The notes under the pieces are model-generated. The model worked only from the letters and a program-made list of their open reading frames with translations. It made no database searches and was not told where the DNA came from. DNA of 64,000 bases from Thalassospira xiamenensis M-5 = DSM 17429 (GTDB lineage: Bacteria > Pseudomonadota > Alphaproteobacteria > Rhodospirillales > Thalassospiraceae): positions 3,294,001-3,358,000 of the forward strand of contig NZ_CP004388.1 of assembly GCF_000300235.2 (NCBI RefSeq), written 5' to 3'. A program made the translations under genes and the position numbers. Of the stretch, positions 1 through 9,201 are shown piece by piece (position 1 is the first letter of the stretch; the number at the start of each line of letters is the position of its first letter).

Positions 1-410
1 TCCTGATCAATCAATGCACAGGTTAGCGGCGCGATCAGCGGCAATTCCGCATCCGGATCAATTTCGGCATTCGCGGCATTGGAAAGCCCCAGAACATTAC
101 GCGCATATTCCAGAACCGCATGCTGATAGCCACCGCACGTGCCCAGAAAGGCAATATCGTTTTCACGCGCAAAACGGATGGCGGCAAGGGCACCTTCAAG
201 ACTTTCATACGGACTGGCCGGAACACACCACATCCCGTCATAGCCAGACAGTATCTGCCCCGCACCACCATCAAAACACGGCGTTGCGATCCATTCATAT
301 TCAACGGGAATACCGATTTCGGCAGCCGCGATTCCAATAGCCTTGGGGATAGCCTGATGGGCAGTAACGGCGGGATTATAATCCCCGACAAGGGCGATAC
401 GGATGGTCAT
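1..410 (-). CDS. Class-I glutamine amidotransferase-like protein, CTP-synthase C-terminal related (partial)
   Basis: The leftward reading frame starts with ATG at 410 (MTIRIALVGDYNPAV) and runs open to the window edge, so the C-terminal part is missing. The segment FLGTCGGYQ carries the nucleophile-elbow cysteine of class-I glutamine amidotransferases, and the overall look is that of the stand-alone proteins related to the amidotransferase half of CTP synthase. The synthase half is absent at the N-terminus, because the protein begins at the amidotransferase fold. Its substrate is not known to me. The catalytic His/Glu pair would lie in the unseen part. Confidence 0.75.
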   Translation of the reverse strand, partial: MTIRIALVGDYNPAVTAHQAIPKAIGIAAAEIGIPVEYEWIATPCFDGGAGQILSGYDGMWCVPASPYESLEGALAAIRFARENDIAFLGTCGGYQHAVLEYARNVLGLSNAANAEIDPDAELPLIAPLTCALIDQ

Positions 411-462
411 TTCAGTTCCTCGTTTCAGGTGACATTACGAGGGGAGTAGCCCAAACCGCCAA

Positions 463-493
463 AGAAAAACGGCCCGTGAAATCACGAGCCGGG
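463..493 (-). terminator. Rho-independent terminator of the response regulator gene
   Basis: Read leftward, this is a GC-rich hairpin with arms GGCTCGTG and CACGGGCC, followed by GTTTTTCTTT. It lies about 40 bases beyond the stop of the leftward response regulator. Confidence 0.75.
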
Positions 494-530
494 TTTCGAG
501 CGTCAGATAGCGCTGCCTTTGACAAGCTTA

Positions 531-1208
531 CTACAAGTTTCCAGCGCGCGCCATATCTTCAAGTGCGATTTTTACCGCCTGTGCACGGTTGGACACATGC
601 AGTTTGCGGTAAATGTTTTTCAGGTGATATTTCACCGTAATTTCGCGCAGATCAAGATGCCGCGCGATATCCTTGTTCGGCCGCCCTTCGGCCAAAAGCG
701 CAAGAACTTCACGCTCCCGCGGTGTCAACCGGCTGAAATCGCCTTCGTTGCCAAATCCGCCAGCCATGCGCGGTTCGCCGTCACTACCGCCGCCAAATCC
801 ATCCCCCATGTCATTAAGGATCGAGGATGGCAGATATTTTTCGCCCGCCAGAACCAACTGGATCGCATTGGCAAGTGCCTGCCCGCGCAGTGTTTTGGGG
901 ATAAAGCCGTGTGCGCCATTTTCGATGGCATGACGTACATCTTCGCTGCGATAGGCACCGGAAAGCAAAACGACCGAGGTTGTTTTGGATGCCTTTTCAA
1001 GCGTGCGTTTAAGTCCCTCAAGCCCGTTCATGCCGGGCATGCGCAAATCCAGAAGCACCAGATCGAAATCATTCTGAGCTTCGATATGCTCCAGCGCCGG
1101 GTCAAGCGCCCCGGCTTCGACCACTTCACAACCTTCGAAATATTGCTGGAATAGCAGTGATAATGCTTCACGAACCAGATCGTGATCGTCTGCCAACAGG
1201 ATACGCAA
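531..1208 (-). CDS. NarL/LuxR-type response regulator
   Basis: This 225-aa two-component regulator has a receiver domain at residues 1-120 (acidic pocket DDH at 7-9, phospho-acceptor D54 in LLDLRMPGM, conserved K in IPKT). A Gly/Asp-rich linker follows, then a LuxR-type helix-turn-helix (LTPREREVLALLAEG...EITVKYHLKNIYRKL). The start appears to be TTG at 1208: the next residues RILLADDHD are the usual first strand of a receiver, and GAAGGG sits eight bases upstream. No kinase gene is adjacent. It is clearly similar to the regulator at 41271-41924, so the two are paralogues. Targets are unknown; it should bind DNA when phosphorylated. Confidence 0.9.
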   Translation of the reverse strand: MRILLADDHDLVREALSLLFQQYFEGCEVVEAGALDPALEHIEAQNDFDLVLLDLRMPGMNGLEGLKRTLEKASKTTSVVLLSGAYRSEDVRHAIENGAHGFIPKTLRGQALANAIQLVLAGEKYLPSSILNDMGDGFGGGSDGEPRMAGGFGNEGDFSRLTPREREVLALLAEGRPNKDIARHLDLREITVKYHLKNIYRKLHVSNRAQAVKIALEDMARAGNL

Positions 1209-1366
1209 AGCCTTTACCCTTCTTTACCTGACCCACAACCATGCCCGAACATTAACAAGCAAAACAACGCGTGGCTGCAACCAGAAATCTTTCTTGATCC
1301 GGGAACAGAATACGAAACCGGCTAATGGTTTGCAAATCCGAACTTTTTCTTATTTCGGGGAAACAA

Positions 1367-1687
1367 CTATTCCTCGAGCACTTCGGCACGTGCGATTGGG
1401 CGTAACGCTTCGAGTTTACGGTTAAGTTCGCTAACCGTCATATCGATATTGTGCCGTCCGAAATCGGCCAGAATCACCGAAATCACCCCGTTCTCCTGAG
1501 GATTTGCAATAACATCGCCGATGACTTTTGCAGCATAGGCCTGACTTTCGGCCTCGGTCATACCCATTTTATCGCCGGCCCAAACGGCAAGCTTTTTATA
1601 AAGGTGGGCCTCGATGCGGAAATTCTGTTCAAGATCAAAGCTGTATTTTGCCTCGAAACCGCGTTCGCGTTCGGTCAAATTCGTCAT
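1367..1687 (-). CDS. F1-ATPase inhibitor zeta subunit (DUF1476 family)
   Basis: This 106-aa protein begins MTNLTERERGFEAKYS, the signature of the DUF1476 family. In alphaproteobacteria that family includes the zeta inhibitor of the F1FO-ATP synthase. In family members the basic/acidic N-terminal helix inserts into F1 to block ATP hydrolysis, and the C-terminal helical bundle holds it in place. The length is full (usual range 100-110 aa). The gene is monocistronic and divergent from the NRDE gene to its right. Family membership is recognised from the sequence; the inhibitory role here is inferred. Confidence 0.85.
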   Translation of the reverse strand: MTNLTERERGFEAKYSFDLEQNFRIEAHLYKKLAVWAGDKMGMTEAESQAYAAKVIGDVIANPQENGVISVILADFGRHNIDMTVSELNRKLEALRPIARAEVLEE

Positions 1688-1832
1688 GTGCGCACTCCTC
1701 CATCTGATTTGTTTTTTGGCGGGACGTTTCCCCGTTGTCCTTTATTTATGGACTGTACCACGTCATGTCACCGTGGTGCTGTGATACTTTTGAATTTGAC
1801 AAATGCCGGTCCATGTCGCTTTGATCTGGGTC

Positions 1833-2612
1833 ATGTGTACATTTATCATTCTGCGCCGCCCCGACCATGAATGGCCGGTGATTATCGGCGCCAATCGCGA
1901 CGAAATGAACAACCGCCCGTGGAAGACCCCTGCCCGCCATTGGGAGGATCGCCCGGATGTTATCGCCGGACTGGATGAAACCGGCGGCGGAACATGGCTT
2001 GGCATCAACGAAGATGGCGTGGTGGCAGCGGTCCTGAACCGGTTTGGCACACTTGGCCCCGCCGACGACAAACGGTCCCGCGGGGAACTGCCGCTTGAAG
2101 CACTTGATCATGCCGATGCCATTGATGCCGCCCAGGCACTTGCCGAACTTGATGGCACAGCCTATCGACCGTTCAATATGGTGATTGCCGATAACCGCGA
2201 TGCTTACTGGCTGGCCAATCGGGGAGAGGGCAAAATTGAAATCACCGATATCCCCGAAGGATTGTCGATGATCACCGCCCATGACCTGAATGACAAGACC
2301 AACAGCGAACGCACCAAACGCAACCTTCCGCGTTTTTTAACGGCGCCGCCACCCAACCCCGAAGCCGATGACTGGTTTGCCTGGCAGGCGCTTCTGGCCG
2401 ATACCGGCTTGATGGAACCCGATCCAGAACATCATGACATCCGTGCTGATGCCATGCTGGTGCGCAGCAATATCGGGTTCGAGACGATCTGTTCCTCCCT
2501 GATCGGGCTTCCGGCCATTCCGACTCAGAAAAACGAACTGCCGCGCCGACCGGTCTGGCTGTTCGCCAATGGCCAACCAGACAGGGTTCCGTTTCACCCG
2601 GTTGAGATTTAG
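1833..2612 (+). CDS. NRDE/TANGO2 family protein
   Basis: I placed the start at ATG 1833, giving a 259-aa protein beginning MCTFIIL. Family members begin Met-Cys, and the family-defining ANRDE motif follows at about residues 19-23 (IIGANRDEMNNRPW). An upstream in-frame ATG at 1803 would add ten residues and bury this Cys, so it is less likely. The family resembles N-terminal-nucleophile hydrolases and is conserved from bacteria to human TANGO2. Roles in haem handling and lipid homeostasis have been proposed for eukaryotic members; the bacterial function is not established. The gene has no operon partner. Confidence 0.85.
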   Translation: MCTFIILRRPDHEWPVIIGANRDEMNNRPWKTPARHWEDRPDVIAGLDETGGGTWLGINEDGVVAAVLNRFGTLGPADDKRSRGELPLEALDHADAIDAAQALAELDGTAYRPFNMVIADNRDAYWLANRGEGKIEITDIPEGLSMITAHDLNDKTNSERTKRNLPRFLTAPPPNPEADDWFAWQALLADTGLMEPDPEHHDIRADAMLVRSNIGFETICSSLIGLPAIPTQKNELPRRPVWLFANGQPDRVPFHPVEI

Positions 2613-2783
2613 GCACCCCACTAATTTCGCCTCGCAACGCCCGGATTTGGCGGGCCATTTGCGCTGCAACAACCTGTCAGACGGACAGTTGCAAAATCCT
2701 ATTATCAAGTCTGCGTAAATAGACCTACACGGCAATTGAGTTTCTGCGTCAGCACTGCTATACGGGGGGCGCGATTTTCAGGG

Positions 2784-2808
2784 TGCTCGGGGACACTCCC
2801 CGCGAGCA
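2784..2808 (+). other. GC-rich hairpin in the purC leader
   Basis: TGCTCGGGG and CCCC-GC-GAGCA can fold into a nine-pair stem with a two-base bulge and a five-base loop, ending about 20 bases before the purC start. There is no T-run after it, so it does not look like a terminator. It may affect translation initiation of purC. Confidence 0.35.
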
Positions 2809-2829
2809 AAGATGTGAAAGATCCCGCCA

Positions 2830-3588
2830 ATGTCCAGAAAGCAGCCCATCTACGAGGGTAAAGCCAAGGTTTTGTACGAAGGTACCGAGCCCGGAACCAT
2901 CATCCAGTATTTCAAGGACGATGCCACGGCGTTCAACGCACAGAAGCGCGGCACCATTGCCGGCAAAGGCGTCCTGAACAACATGATCACCGAATTCGTC
3001 ATGACCCGTCTGGCGGAAATCGGTATCCCGACGCATTTCATTCGCCGCATCAACATGCGCGAACAGCTTTGCAAGAAATGCGAAATCGTTCCGATCGAAG
3101 TCGTGGTGCGCAATATTGTCGCCGGTTCGATGGCAAAACGTCTTGGCCTTGAAGAAGGCGAACGTCTGCCGCGCCCGATTGTCGAGTTTTATTACAAAGA
3201 CGACGCCCTTGGCGATCCGCTGGTTTCTGACGAGCATATCCTTGCCCTTGGCTGGGCAAGTGCGGAAGAGCTCGAAGAAATCGTTGGCATGACCCTTCGC
3301 GTCAATGATTACCTGTGCGGTCTTATGCGCGGCATCGGCATCAAACTGGTCGATTTCAAACTTGAATTTGGCCGCGTCTGGGAAGGTGATTTCATGCATC
3401 TGGTTCTCGCCGATGAATTCAGCCCGGACAACTGCCGCCTTTGGGACGCCGTCACCAACGAAAAGATGGACAAGGACCGGTTCCGCCGCGATCTTGGCGG
3501 GGTCGAAGAAGCCTATCAGGAAGTGGCGCGCCGTCTCGGCGTCCTGCCTGAGTCCGCAGATATAGAATCGCTGAATAAAGACAAATAA
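2830..3588 (+). CDS. purC: Phosphoribosylaminoimidazole-succinocarboxamide synthase
   Basis: This 252-aa SAICAR synthetase catalyses the ATP-dependent ligation of aspartate to CAIR in IMP synthesis. The N-terminus [18 protein letters not shown] is the typical ATP-binding start. The motifs [12 protein letters not shown] and [11 protein letters not shown] are the two family signatures. The length is normal for the bacterial enzyme. It heads the purC-purS-purQ-purL cluster, but an intrinsic terminator separates it from purS, so purC and purSQL may be partly uncoupled in transcription. Confidence 0.96.
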   Translation: MSRKQPIYEGKAKVLYEGTEPGTIIQYFKDDATAFNAQKRGTIAGKGVLNNMITEFVMTRLAEIGIPTHFIRRINMREQLCKKCEIVPIEVVVRNIVAGSMAKRLGLEEGERLPRPIVEFYYKDDALGDPLVSDEHILALGWASAEELEEIVGMTLRVNDYLCGLMRGIGIKLVDFKLEFGRVWEGDFMHLVLADEFSPDNCRLWDAVTNEKMDKDRFRRDLGGVEEAYQEVARRLGVLPESADIESLNKDK

Positions 3589-3589
3589 T

Positions 3590-3616
3590 CCAAAGGCCGC
3601 GCTTGCGCGGCCTTTT
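3590..3616 (+). terminator. Terminator between purC and purS
   Basis: The hairpin AAAGGCCGCG / CGCGGCCTTTT has a four-base loop and begins four bases after the purC stop. The T-run is short and is included in the stem, so read-through to purS is plausible. Confidence 0.7.
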
Positions 3617-3717
3617 CTTATCGACTTCTCATCGATGCCGGAACCTTCGGAACCGGTACATTATTGTTTGCAAACAAGTATCGCCGTATGGCGAGTGCGC
3701 ACTCAAAGGAGCTTCTC

Positions 3718-3957
3718 GTGAAAGCACGTGTCCACGTCACCCTGAAGAACGGTGTTCTTGACCCGCAGGGTAAAGCCGTTCACCACGCCCTTCAGGGTCT
3801 TGGTTTTGCAGGTGTCAACGATGTCCGCCAGGGCAAGTTCATCGAACTCGAACTGGATGGCAGCGACGTCGAAAAGGCACGCGCCGAGGTCAAGGAAATG
3901 TGCGAGAAGCTTCTCGCCAATACCGTGATCGAAGATTACAGCATCGAGCTGGCCTAA
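3718..3957 (+). CDS. purS: Phosphoribosylformylglycinamidine synthase subunit PurS
   Basis: I chose GTG at 3718, preceded by AAAGGAG, giving a 79-aa protein (VKARVHVTLKNGVLDPQGKAV). This is the usual PurS size; an upstream in-frame start would add an unrelated tail. PurS is the small bridging subunit of the PurSQL FGAM synthase, which amidates FGAR with glutamine and ATP. The sequence ends KLLANTVIEDYSIEL, as in family members. It lies between purC and purQ, and its presence agrees with the small form of PurL encoded downstream. Confidence 0.94.
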   Translation: MKARVHVTLKNGVLDPQGKAVHHALQGLGFAGVNDVRQGKFIELELDGSDVEKARAEVKEMCEKLLANTVIEDYSIELA

Positions 3958-4038
3958 CTGCCCGGGCGGGGCTTTGCCGTTGCAGGGCCTTTGTCTGTCG
4001 CGATCAAGTAACGGATATTAATCGAGAGACGGTATTTC

Positions 4039-4728
4039 ATGAAATCCGCTGTCATCCTCTTCCCCGGCATTAACCGGGAGAATGACGCCATTGCAGCACT
4101 CGAACAGGCCACCGGCACCAAGCCAACCGTGGTTTGGCATGGCGAAACCGAACTGCCAAAGACCGACATCATCATGGTCCCGGGCGGTTTTTCCTATGGC
4201 GACTATCTGCGTTGTGGCGCCATGGCGGCCAAATCCCCGATCATGCGTGCGGTTGCCGAACGCGCCAAGGCCGGTGTGACTATCCTTGGCGTTTGTAACG
4301 GTTTCCAGATTCTGACAGAAGCAGGCCTGTTGCCCGGTGCGCTGATGCGCAATGCCAGCCTGAAATTCATCTGCAAGAACACGCATCTGAAGATCGAAAA
4401 TACCGACACACGCTTTACCAACCAGTACAAAACCGGCGACGTTGTCGATTATCCGGTAGCCCATCATGACGGCAACTTCTTTGCCGATAGCGAAACGCTT
4501 GACCGCCTTGAAGGCGAAGGTCGCGTTGTTCTGCGCTATTGCGATGCCAATGGTGTTGTTGATCCGGCAACCAACCTGAACGGGTCGCAGCGCAATATTG
4601 CCGGCATCATCAACGAGGCGGGCAATGTCCTTGGCATGATGCCGCACCCGGAAAATGCGATTGATCCGCTCCATGGTGGCACCGATGGCCGCAATCTGTT
4701 CAAAAGCTTGGTGGAGGCAGCATCGTGA
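4039..4728 (+). CDS. purQ: Phosphoribosylformylglycinamidine synthase glutaminase subunit PurQ
   Basis: This 229-aa class-I glutaminase supplies ammonia to PurL. The nucleophile C86 sits in GVCNGFQ, and the His/Glu pair is in MMPHPENA near the C-terminus. The N-terminus [14 protein letters not shown] is typical. The last codons overlap the purL start in a GTGA arrangement at 4725-4728, which suggests translational coupling and fixed stoichiometry of the complex. Confidence 0.96.
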   Translation: MKSAVILFPGINRENDAIAALEQATGTKPTVVWHGETELPKTDIIMVPGGFSYGDYLRCGAMAAKSPIMRAVAERAKAGVTILGVCNGFQILTEAGLLPGALMRNASLKFICKNTHLKIENTDTRFTNQYKTGDVVDYPVAHHDGNFFADSETLDRLEGEGRVVLRYCDANGVVDPATNLNGSQRNIAGIINEAGNVLGMMPHPENAIDPLHGGTDGRNLFKSLVEAAS

Positions 4729-6935
4729 GTGCTAACGATTTCAACACCCCGATCACGCCGGAACTAGTCAAGGAACACGGGCTGAACGAGGAAGAGTACA
4801 AACTCGTCCTCGAAATCATGGGCCGCGAGCCCAATATCAACGAGCTTGGCATTTTTTCGGTAATGTGGTCGGAGCATTGCTCCTACAAATCATCGAAAAA
4901 ATGGCTCAAAACCCTTCCGACCAAGGCAGACTGGGTCATTCAGGGTCCGGGCGAAAATGCCGGTGTTATTGACATTGGTGATGGTCAGGCCGCCGTATTC
5001 AAGATGGAAAGCCACAACCACCCGTCCTTTATCGAACCCTATCAGGGTGCGGCAACCGGCGTTGGCGGCATCATGCGTGACGTATTCACCATGGGTGCCC
5101 GTCCGGTTGCAAATCTTAATGCGCTTCGCTTTGGCGAGCCGGATCACCCGAAAACCCGCCACCTGCTAAGCGGTGTGGTCGAAGGCATCGGCGGTTACGG
5201 CAATTGCATGGGTGTCCCGACCATTGGTGGGGAAACCAATTTCCACGCATCGTATAACGGCAACATCCTGGTCAATGCGATGACCGTGGGCCTGGCCGAT
5301 GCAGACAACATCTTCTATTCGGCAGCAGCCGGTATCGGAAACCCGGTTGTCTATGTCGGTTCGAAAACCGGCCGTGACGGTATCCATGGCGCGACCATGG
5401 CCTCGGCCGAGTTCGATGACGACAGCGATGAAAAGCGTCCTACTGTTCAGGTCGGCGATCCGTTCACCGAAAAGCTTCTGCTGGAAGCCTGCCTTGAACT
5501 GATGGCAACCGACATGATCGTCGCCATTCAGGATATGGGGGCGGCCGGTCTGACATCCTCCTCGTTCGAAATGGCGTCCAAGGGCGGCGTTGGTGTCGAA
5601 CTGTGGCTCGATAAAGTCCCGATGCGCGAAGAAGGCATGACCCCCTACGAACTGATGCTGTCAGAATCGCAGGAACGCATGCTGATGGTCCTGAAACCCG
5701 GTTGCGAAGACGCCGCCAAGGCGATCTTTGACAAATGGGAACTCGACTTTGCCGTCATCGGTATCCTGACCGATACCAAACGCATGGTTCTGAAATGGCA
5801 TGGCGAGGTTGCCGGTGATCTTCCGATTGATCCGCTGGCCGAAGCATCGCCGGAATATGACCGTCCATGGGAACCGACCCCGAAGCAGGATCGTATCGAT
5901 CCAGCCAGCATTTCGGGCAAGGTCAGCCATGTCGATGCGCTGAAAACCCTGATGGCGTCGCCGGATCTGGCATCGCGTCGCTGGATCTGGGAACAGTATG
6001 ACCACCTGGTCATGGGCAACACGATTGTCCGTCCGGGGGGGGATGCCGGTGTCGTGCGCGTTTCGGGCACGAACAAGGGCATTGCAGCCACCACCGACTG
6101 CACCCCGCGCTATGTCATGGCCGATCCGGTCGAAGGCGGTAAACAGGCCGTTGCCGAAGCCTATCGCAATCTGGTTGCAACTGGTGCCAAACCGCTTGCG
6201 ATCACGGACAATATGAATTTCGGCAACCCGGAACGCCCGCGCATCATGGGTCAGTTTGTTGGCGCATGTCAGGGAATTGCCGAGGCCTGCATCGCACTCG
6301 ACTTCCCGGTCGTTTCGGGCAACGTGTCGCTGTATAACGAAACCAATGGCGTCGGTATCATGCCGACCCCGGCAATTGGCGGCGTCGGGGTGATTTCCGA
6401 TCTGGGCCATCATGCCACCATCGCCATCAAACGCGATGACAGTGCATTGATCATGATCGGTGCCGCGACCGGTGAACTTGGCCAGTCACTGTATCTTAAA
6501 ACCATTGAGGGCCGCGAAGAAGGCGCCCCGCCGCCGGTCGACCTGAATGCGGAAAAACGTGCCGGTACGCTGGTGCGCGAACTGATCGAGCTTGGTCTGG
6601 TACGTACCTGCCATGATATCGCCGATGGCGGTCTTCTGGTCGCGGTTGCCGAAATGTGCCTTGCCGGCAATATTGGTGCTGACCTGCATCTGCCCGAAGC
6701 CGGCAGCGAAGTCGCATGGCTGTTTGGCGAGGATCAGGGCCGTTATGTGATCGCCACCCGCGATCCGGACAAGGTCCTGAATGCCGCTAGCAGCGCCAAT
6801 GTCGCCGCCGTCATCATCGGTCAGGCCGGTGGCGACGCGGTCACCATCGATGGTGGTGCCAAGGTATCCCTTGCCGAGCTGCGCGAACTGAACGAAGGCT
6901 GGATGCCGAACTTCATGGCAGAAGCCGTCCAGTAA
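4725..6935 (+). CDS. purL: Phosphoribosylformylglycinamidine synthase subunit PurL (small form)
   Basis: This 736-aa ATP-dependent amidotransferase synthase subunit is of the small type that works with PurS and PurQ, unlike the roughly 1300-aa single-chain enzyme of gammaproteobacteria. Recognisable pieces are [15 protein letters not shown] near the N-terminus, [24 protein letters not shown] (nucleotide/Mg site) and the second AIRS-like half with [12 protein letters not shown] and [10 protein letters not shown]. The GTG start overlaps purQ by four bases. A strong terminator follows. Confidence 0.96.
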   Translation: MSANDFNTPITPELVKEHGLNEEEYKLVLEIMGREPNINELGIFSVMWSEHCSYKSSKKWLKTLPTKADWVIQGPGENAGVIDIGDGQAAVFKMESHNHPSFIEPYQGAATGVGGIMRDVFTMGARPVANLNALRFGEPDHPKTRHLLSGVVEGIGGYGNCMGVPTIGGETNFHASYNGNILVNAMTVGLADADNIFYSAAAGIGNPVVYVGSKTGRDGIHGATMASAEFDDDSDEKRPTVQVGDPFTEKLLLEACLELMATDMIVAIQDMGAAGLTSSSFEMASKGGVGVELWLDKVPMREEGMTPYELMLSESQERMLMVLKPGCEDAAKAIFDKWELDFAVIGILTDTKRMVLKWHGEVAGDLPIDPLAEASPEYDRPWEPTPKQDRIDPASISGKVSHVDALKTLMASPDLASRRWIWEQYDHLVMGNTIVRPGGDAGVVRVSGTNKGIAATTDCTPRYVMADPVEGGKQAVAEAYRNLVATGAKPLAITDNMNFGNPERPRIMGQFVGACQGIAEACIALDFPVVSGNVSLYNETNGVGIMPTPAIGGVGVISDLGHHATIAIKRDDSALIMIGAATGELGQSLYLKTIEGREEGAPPPVDLNAEKRAGTLVRELIELGLVRTCHDIADGGLLVAVAEMCLAGNIGADLHLPEAGSEVAWLFGEDQGRYVIATRDPDKVLNAASSANVAAVIIGQAGGDAVTIDGGAKVSLAELRELNEGWMPNFMAEAVQ

Positions 6936-6955
6936 GCCGTCTACACTACAAACAC

Positions 6956-6990
6956 AAAACCCCGTCAGAGAAATCTGGCGGGGTTTTGTG
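6956..6990 (+). terminator. Terminator after purL
   Basis: AAAACCCCGTCAGA and TCTGGCGGGGTTTT form a 14-pair hairpin with a GAAA loop and a U-rich 3' arm. It ends the purSQL unit. The A-rich 5' arm also allows termination of the leftward regulator gene. Confidence 0.85.
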
Positions 6991-7012
6991 CTTTGGCCCG
7001 GTTCGGTTCAAA

Positions 7013-7828
7013 TTAACGCAAATCGGCCGCCAGCCCCCGCAAAATGGCCGCCGTTTGGGTGTCGGCTGGCAACAGGGTTTCGATGGCAAGTTCGGACAAT
7101 GTGACTTCGACCGGAGTGCCAAAGACCGTGGTTGTGCTGACAAAACGCAATTCACCGGCGTCACTTTGCAAAACCAGCGGCACGACAAGCCCGGACAGAT
7201 CCCCTGCCCCGTCAGCGGCACCGGGTTCGTCCGCATTTGCGGGCGCATGATAACGACTGGCTTCATCATAAAGGCAGCGCAGTTTCGCATCGGCCGTCAC
7301 TACAATCTGGCGACGCAATCGATCCAGCAAATGGTCGCGCCATTCGACGTAATTCACGACCCGAGGTGCAAGCCCGTTAGGATGGAGGCTCAGCCGCAGG
7401 ATATTGACCGGCGGTTTCAGAAATTGGGGATCAACCCCGCCAAGCAATAACGGTACGACCCGGTTCGCCGCCACCATGTTCCAGTGCCGGTCCATCGCCA
7501 GCGCCGGATAGGGTTCATGTGCGGTAAGGATTCGATCCACCGCCGCCCGGATTGCAGCCGACTGTTCGGTGCCAAGATCATGTTCGGCATAGATGGGCGC
7601 AAATCCCCCGGCAATCAGCATCGCATTGCGTTCGCGCAGCGGCACATCAAGACATTCGGACAGATGCAAAACCATGTCGCGGCTGGGCCGGGCGCGACCG
7701 GTTTCAAGAAAGCTCAGATGCCGGGTCGATATGGCGGCCTCGCTTGCAAGGTCAAGCTGGCTCATACGACGCTGCTTGCGCCAGACCTTAAGCACATTGC
7801 CAAACGGATCGGGTTTTATCGCGCTCAT
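7013..7828 (-). CDS. XRE-family regulator with MmyB-like ligand-binding domain
   Basis: This 271-aa protein has an N-terminal Cro/CI-type helix-turn-helix at about residues 12-66 (RKQRRMSQLDLASEAAISTRHLSFLETGRARPS). A C-terminal PAS-like domain follows, typical of MmyB-type regulators (HEPYPALAMDRHWNMVAANR, LRLSLHPNGLAPRVVNY). Members of this family sense small, often lipid-like ligands and usually control a neighbouring gene. The divergent membrane-protein gene at 7962 is the obvious candidate, and two inverted repeats lie between the two starts. The ligand is unknown. Confidence 0.85.
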   Translation of the reverse strand: MSAIKPDPFGNVLKVWRKQRRMSQLDLASEAAISTRHLSFLETGRARPSRDMVLHLSECLDVPLRERNAMLIAGGFAPIYAEHDLGTEQSAAIRAAVDRILTAHEPYPALAMDRHWNMVAANRVVPLLLGGVDPQFLKPPVNILRLSLHPNGLAPRVVNYVEWRDHLLDRLRRQIVVTADAKLRCLYDEASRYHAPANADEPGAADGAGDLSGLVVPLVLQSDAGELRFVSTTTVFGTPVEVTLSELAIETLLPADTQTAAILRGLAADLR

Positions 7829-7836
7829 CAGATCAC

Positions 7837-7853
7837 CGTCATTATTGATGACG
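7837..7853. promoter_or_regulatory. Inverted repeat just upstream of the XRE/MmyB-like regulator gene
   Basis: CGTCAT-TATTG-ATGACG, with perfect six-base arms, lies nine bases from the regulator start codon. Its position suits autoregulation; that role is inferred. Confidence 0.35.
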
Positions 7854-7883
7854 TAATCCTAACACCGATCAATTCGAACCAAC

Positions 7884-7900
7884 ATTACCTGTCAGGTAAT
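7884..7900. promoter_or_regulatory. Candidate operator of the XRE/MmyB-like regulator
   Basis: ATTACCTGTCAGGTAAT is a perfect 8-1-8 palindrome in the divergent intergenic region, 61 bases before the rightward membrane-protein gene. Its symmetry and position fit a dimeric repressor site. Confidence 0.5.
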
Positions 7901-7961
7901 CGTATTCTTTCCCACTTTTCGGCAAGGTTCGCGAACCACAACCAACCGAAAGGTCAAAAAG

Positions 7962-8366
7962 ATGTCTATTGATGTGCCAAACAAAATGCTGAAAACCGTC
8001 CTGATGCTTGACGCGGCAACCTGCCTGACCTTCGGCCTGCTGCTGTGTATCGGCAATGCTTTCCTTGCGGGCCTGCTGGGCCTGCCTGCCGATTTGCTGC
8101 TTTATGCCGGGATCATCCTGTTTCCCTGTGCCGTTTTGATGTCTGCCACCGGATGGCAAGCCCGTCCAAATGGCTTTCTTGTCCGGTTGATCGTTGTGGG
8201 CAATCTGGGCTGGGTCCTTGCCAGTCTTGCGGTGCTGATTGCCCCGGTTGGCGTTCCTACAGCCATCGGATATGGCTTTGTCATCTTACAGGCACTGGGC
8301 GTTATGGGCATCGCGGCACTGGAATATCGCTTTGCAGCATCGCATTCCTTGTCGGTGGCATCCTGA
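7962..8366 (+). CDS. Small four-helix integral membrane protein
   Basis: This 134-aa protein is made almost entirely of hydrophobic segments, with about four predicted transmembrane helices (VLMLDAATCLTFGLLLCIG, LPADLLLYAGIILFPCAVLM, LIVVGNLGWVLASLAVLIA, GFVILQALGVMGIAALEYR). I do not recognise a named family with certainty; small proteins of this kind often sit beside MmyB-like regulators. It is divergent from the regulator and probably controlled by it through the palindrome at 7884-7900. Nothing in it suggests an enzyme. Confidence 0.75.
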   Translation: MSIDVPNKMLKTVLMLDAATCLTFGLLLCIGNAFLAGLLGLPADLLLYAGIILFPCAVLMSATGWQARPNGFLVRLIVVGNLGWVLASLAVLIAPVGVPTAIGYGFVILQALGVMGIAALEYRFAASHSLSVAS

Positions 8367-8411
8367 CGCCCCATGTCTTCTGTACGGTAAGAAGCATCAT
8401 CAGGGGCCAGA

Positions 8412-9185
8412 ATGACATTTCCGGCAAGATTATTTGCCCTATTGATACTCGTCGTCGGCCTGGCCTTCGCGGTCCTGATGCCGGCGACGCAAAGCCATGC
8501 CGAAACCATTTATGTCGACGAAGCCAATCCGCCCTTCATGTATCGTGCCGGGGATGAGGCCGCGGGCATTTACCCGGCCCTGATCCGTGCGATTTTCAGA
8601 CATGCCGGCATAAATGTTGATGTCGTTGCCGTCCCTTGGAAACGCGCCATTGAAAACCTTGATGCCAACAAGGGCGGTGTTGCCGGGATATACAAGAATC
8701 TTGAACGCCAGAAGAAATACGTCTTTTCCCAGCCGATCCATATAGAACAGCTGATGCTGTATCAGCGCCAGAGCACATTCGACAATCCAACCGATATTGA
8801 TGACCTGCGCGGCCAAACCGTTGGTGTCATTCGCGGATGGAGCTACGGGGATCAGATTGATGATGCGCGCAAACGCGGCGTGTTTAGCGCATCCGAAGCC
8901 ACCGGGGACGAACAGAATTTTCAGATGCTGGCACTTGGTCGGGTCGATACCGTCATCGCGATTGGCGAGGCAGGGGATGTCTGGGTCAAACGGCTGGGAC
9001 TAAGCGACAAGGTCGTCCGCAGCAAAACCCCGATCCGGGAAAACCCGACCTATATCGTATTCAACCGTGCATCATCGACAATATCGACGGTGACGATGAT
9101 CAATCGATCCATCGAAGAACTGCGCGAAAACGGCACCCTGCAACGCATCGCTCAAGAAGTTTTGCAGGGTACCAGCAATTATTAG
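8412..9185 (+). CDS. Periplasmic solute-binding protein, family 3-like
   Basis: This 257-aa protein has a signal peptide (hydrophobic core at about residues 7-25, likely cleavage after QSHA). The mature part opens ETIYVDEANPPFMY, the usual first strand and ligand loop of amino-acid-type binding proteins (SBP_bac_3). PWKRAIENL and LRGQTVGVIRGWSYG resemble lobe-switch elements of the family. No permease or ATPase gene is nearby, so it is an orphan binding protein whose ligand cannot be named. It could serve a distant ABC transporter or a sensor. Confidence 0.75.
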   Translation: MTFPARLFALLILVVGLAFAVLMPATQSHAETIYVDEANPPFMYRAGDEAAGIYPALIRAIFRHAGINVDVVAVPWKRAIENLDANKGGVAGIYKNLERQKKYVFSQPIHIEQLMLYQRQSTFDNPTDIDDLRGQTVGVIRGWSYGDQIDDARKRGVFSASEATGDEQNFQMLALGRVDTVIAIGEAGDVWVKRLGLSDKVVRSKTPIRENPTYIVFNRASSTISTVTMINRSIEELRENGTLQRIAQEVLQGTSNY

Positions 9186-9201
9186 GCGAAAGTCGGGCGA
9201 C

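Noticed and set aside
2784-2808. Riboswitch upstream of purC
   Set aside because: Only one simple hairpin is present; the conserved core of a purine riboswitch is not seen.
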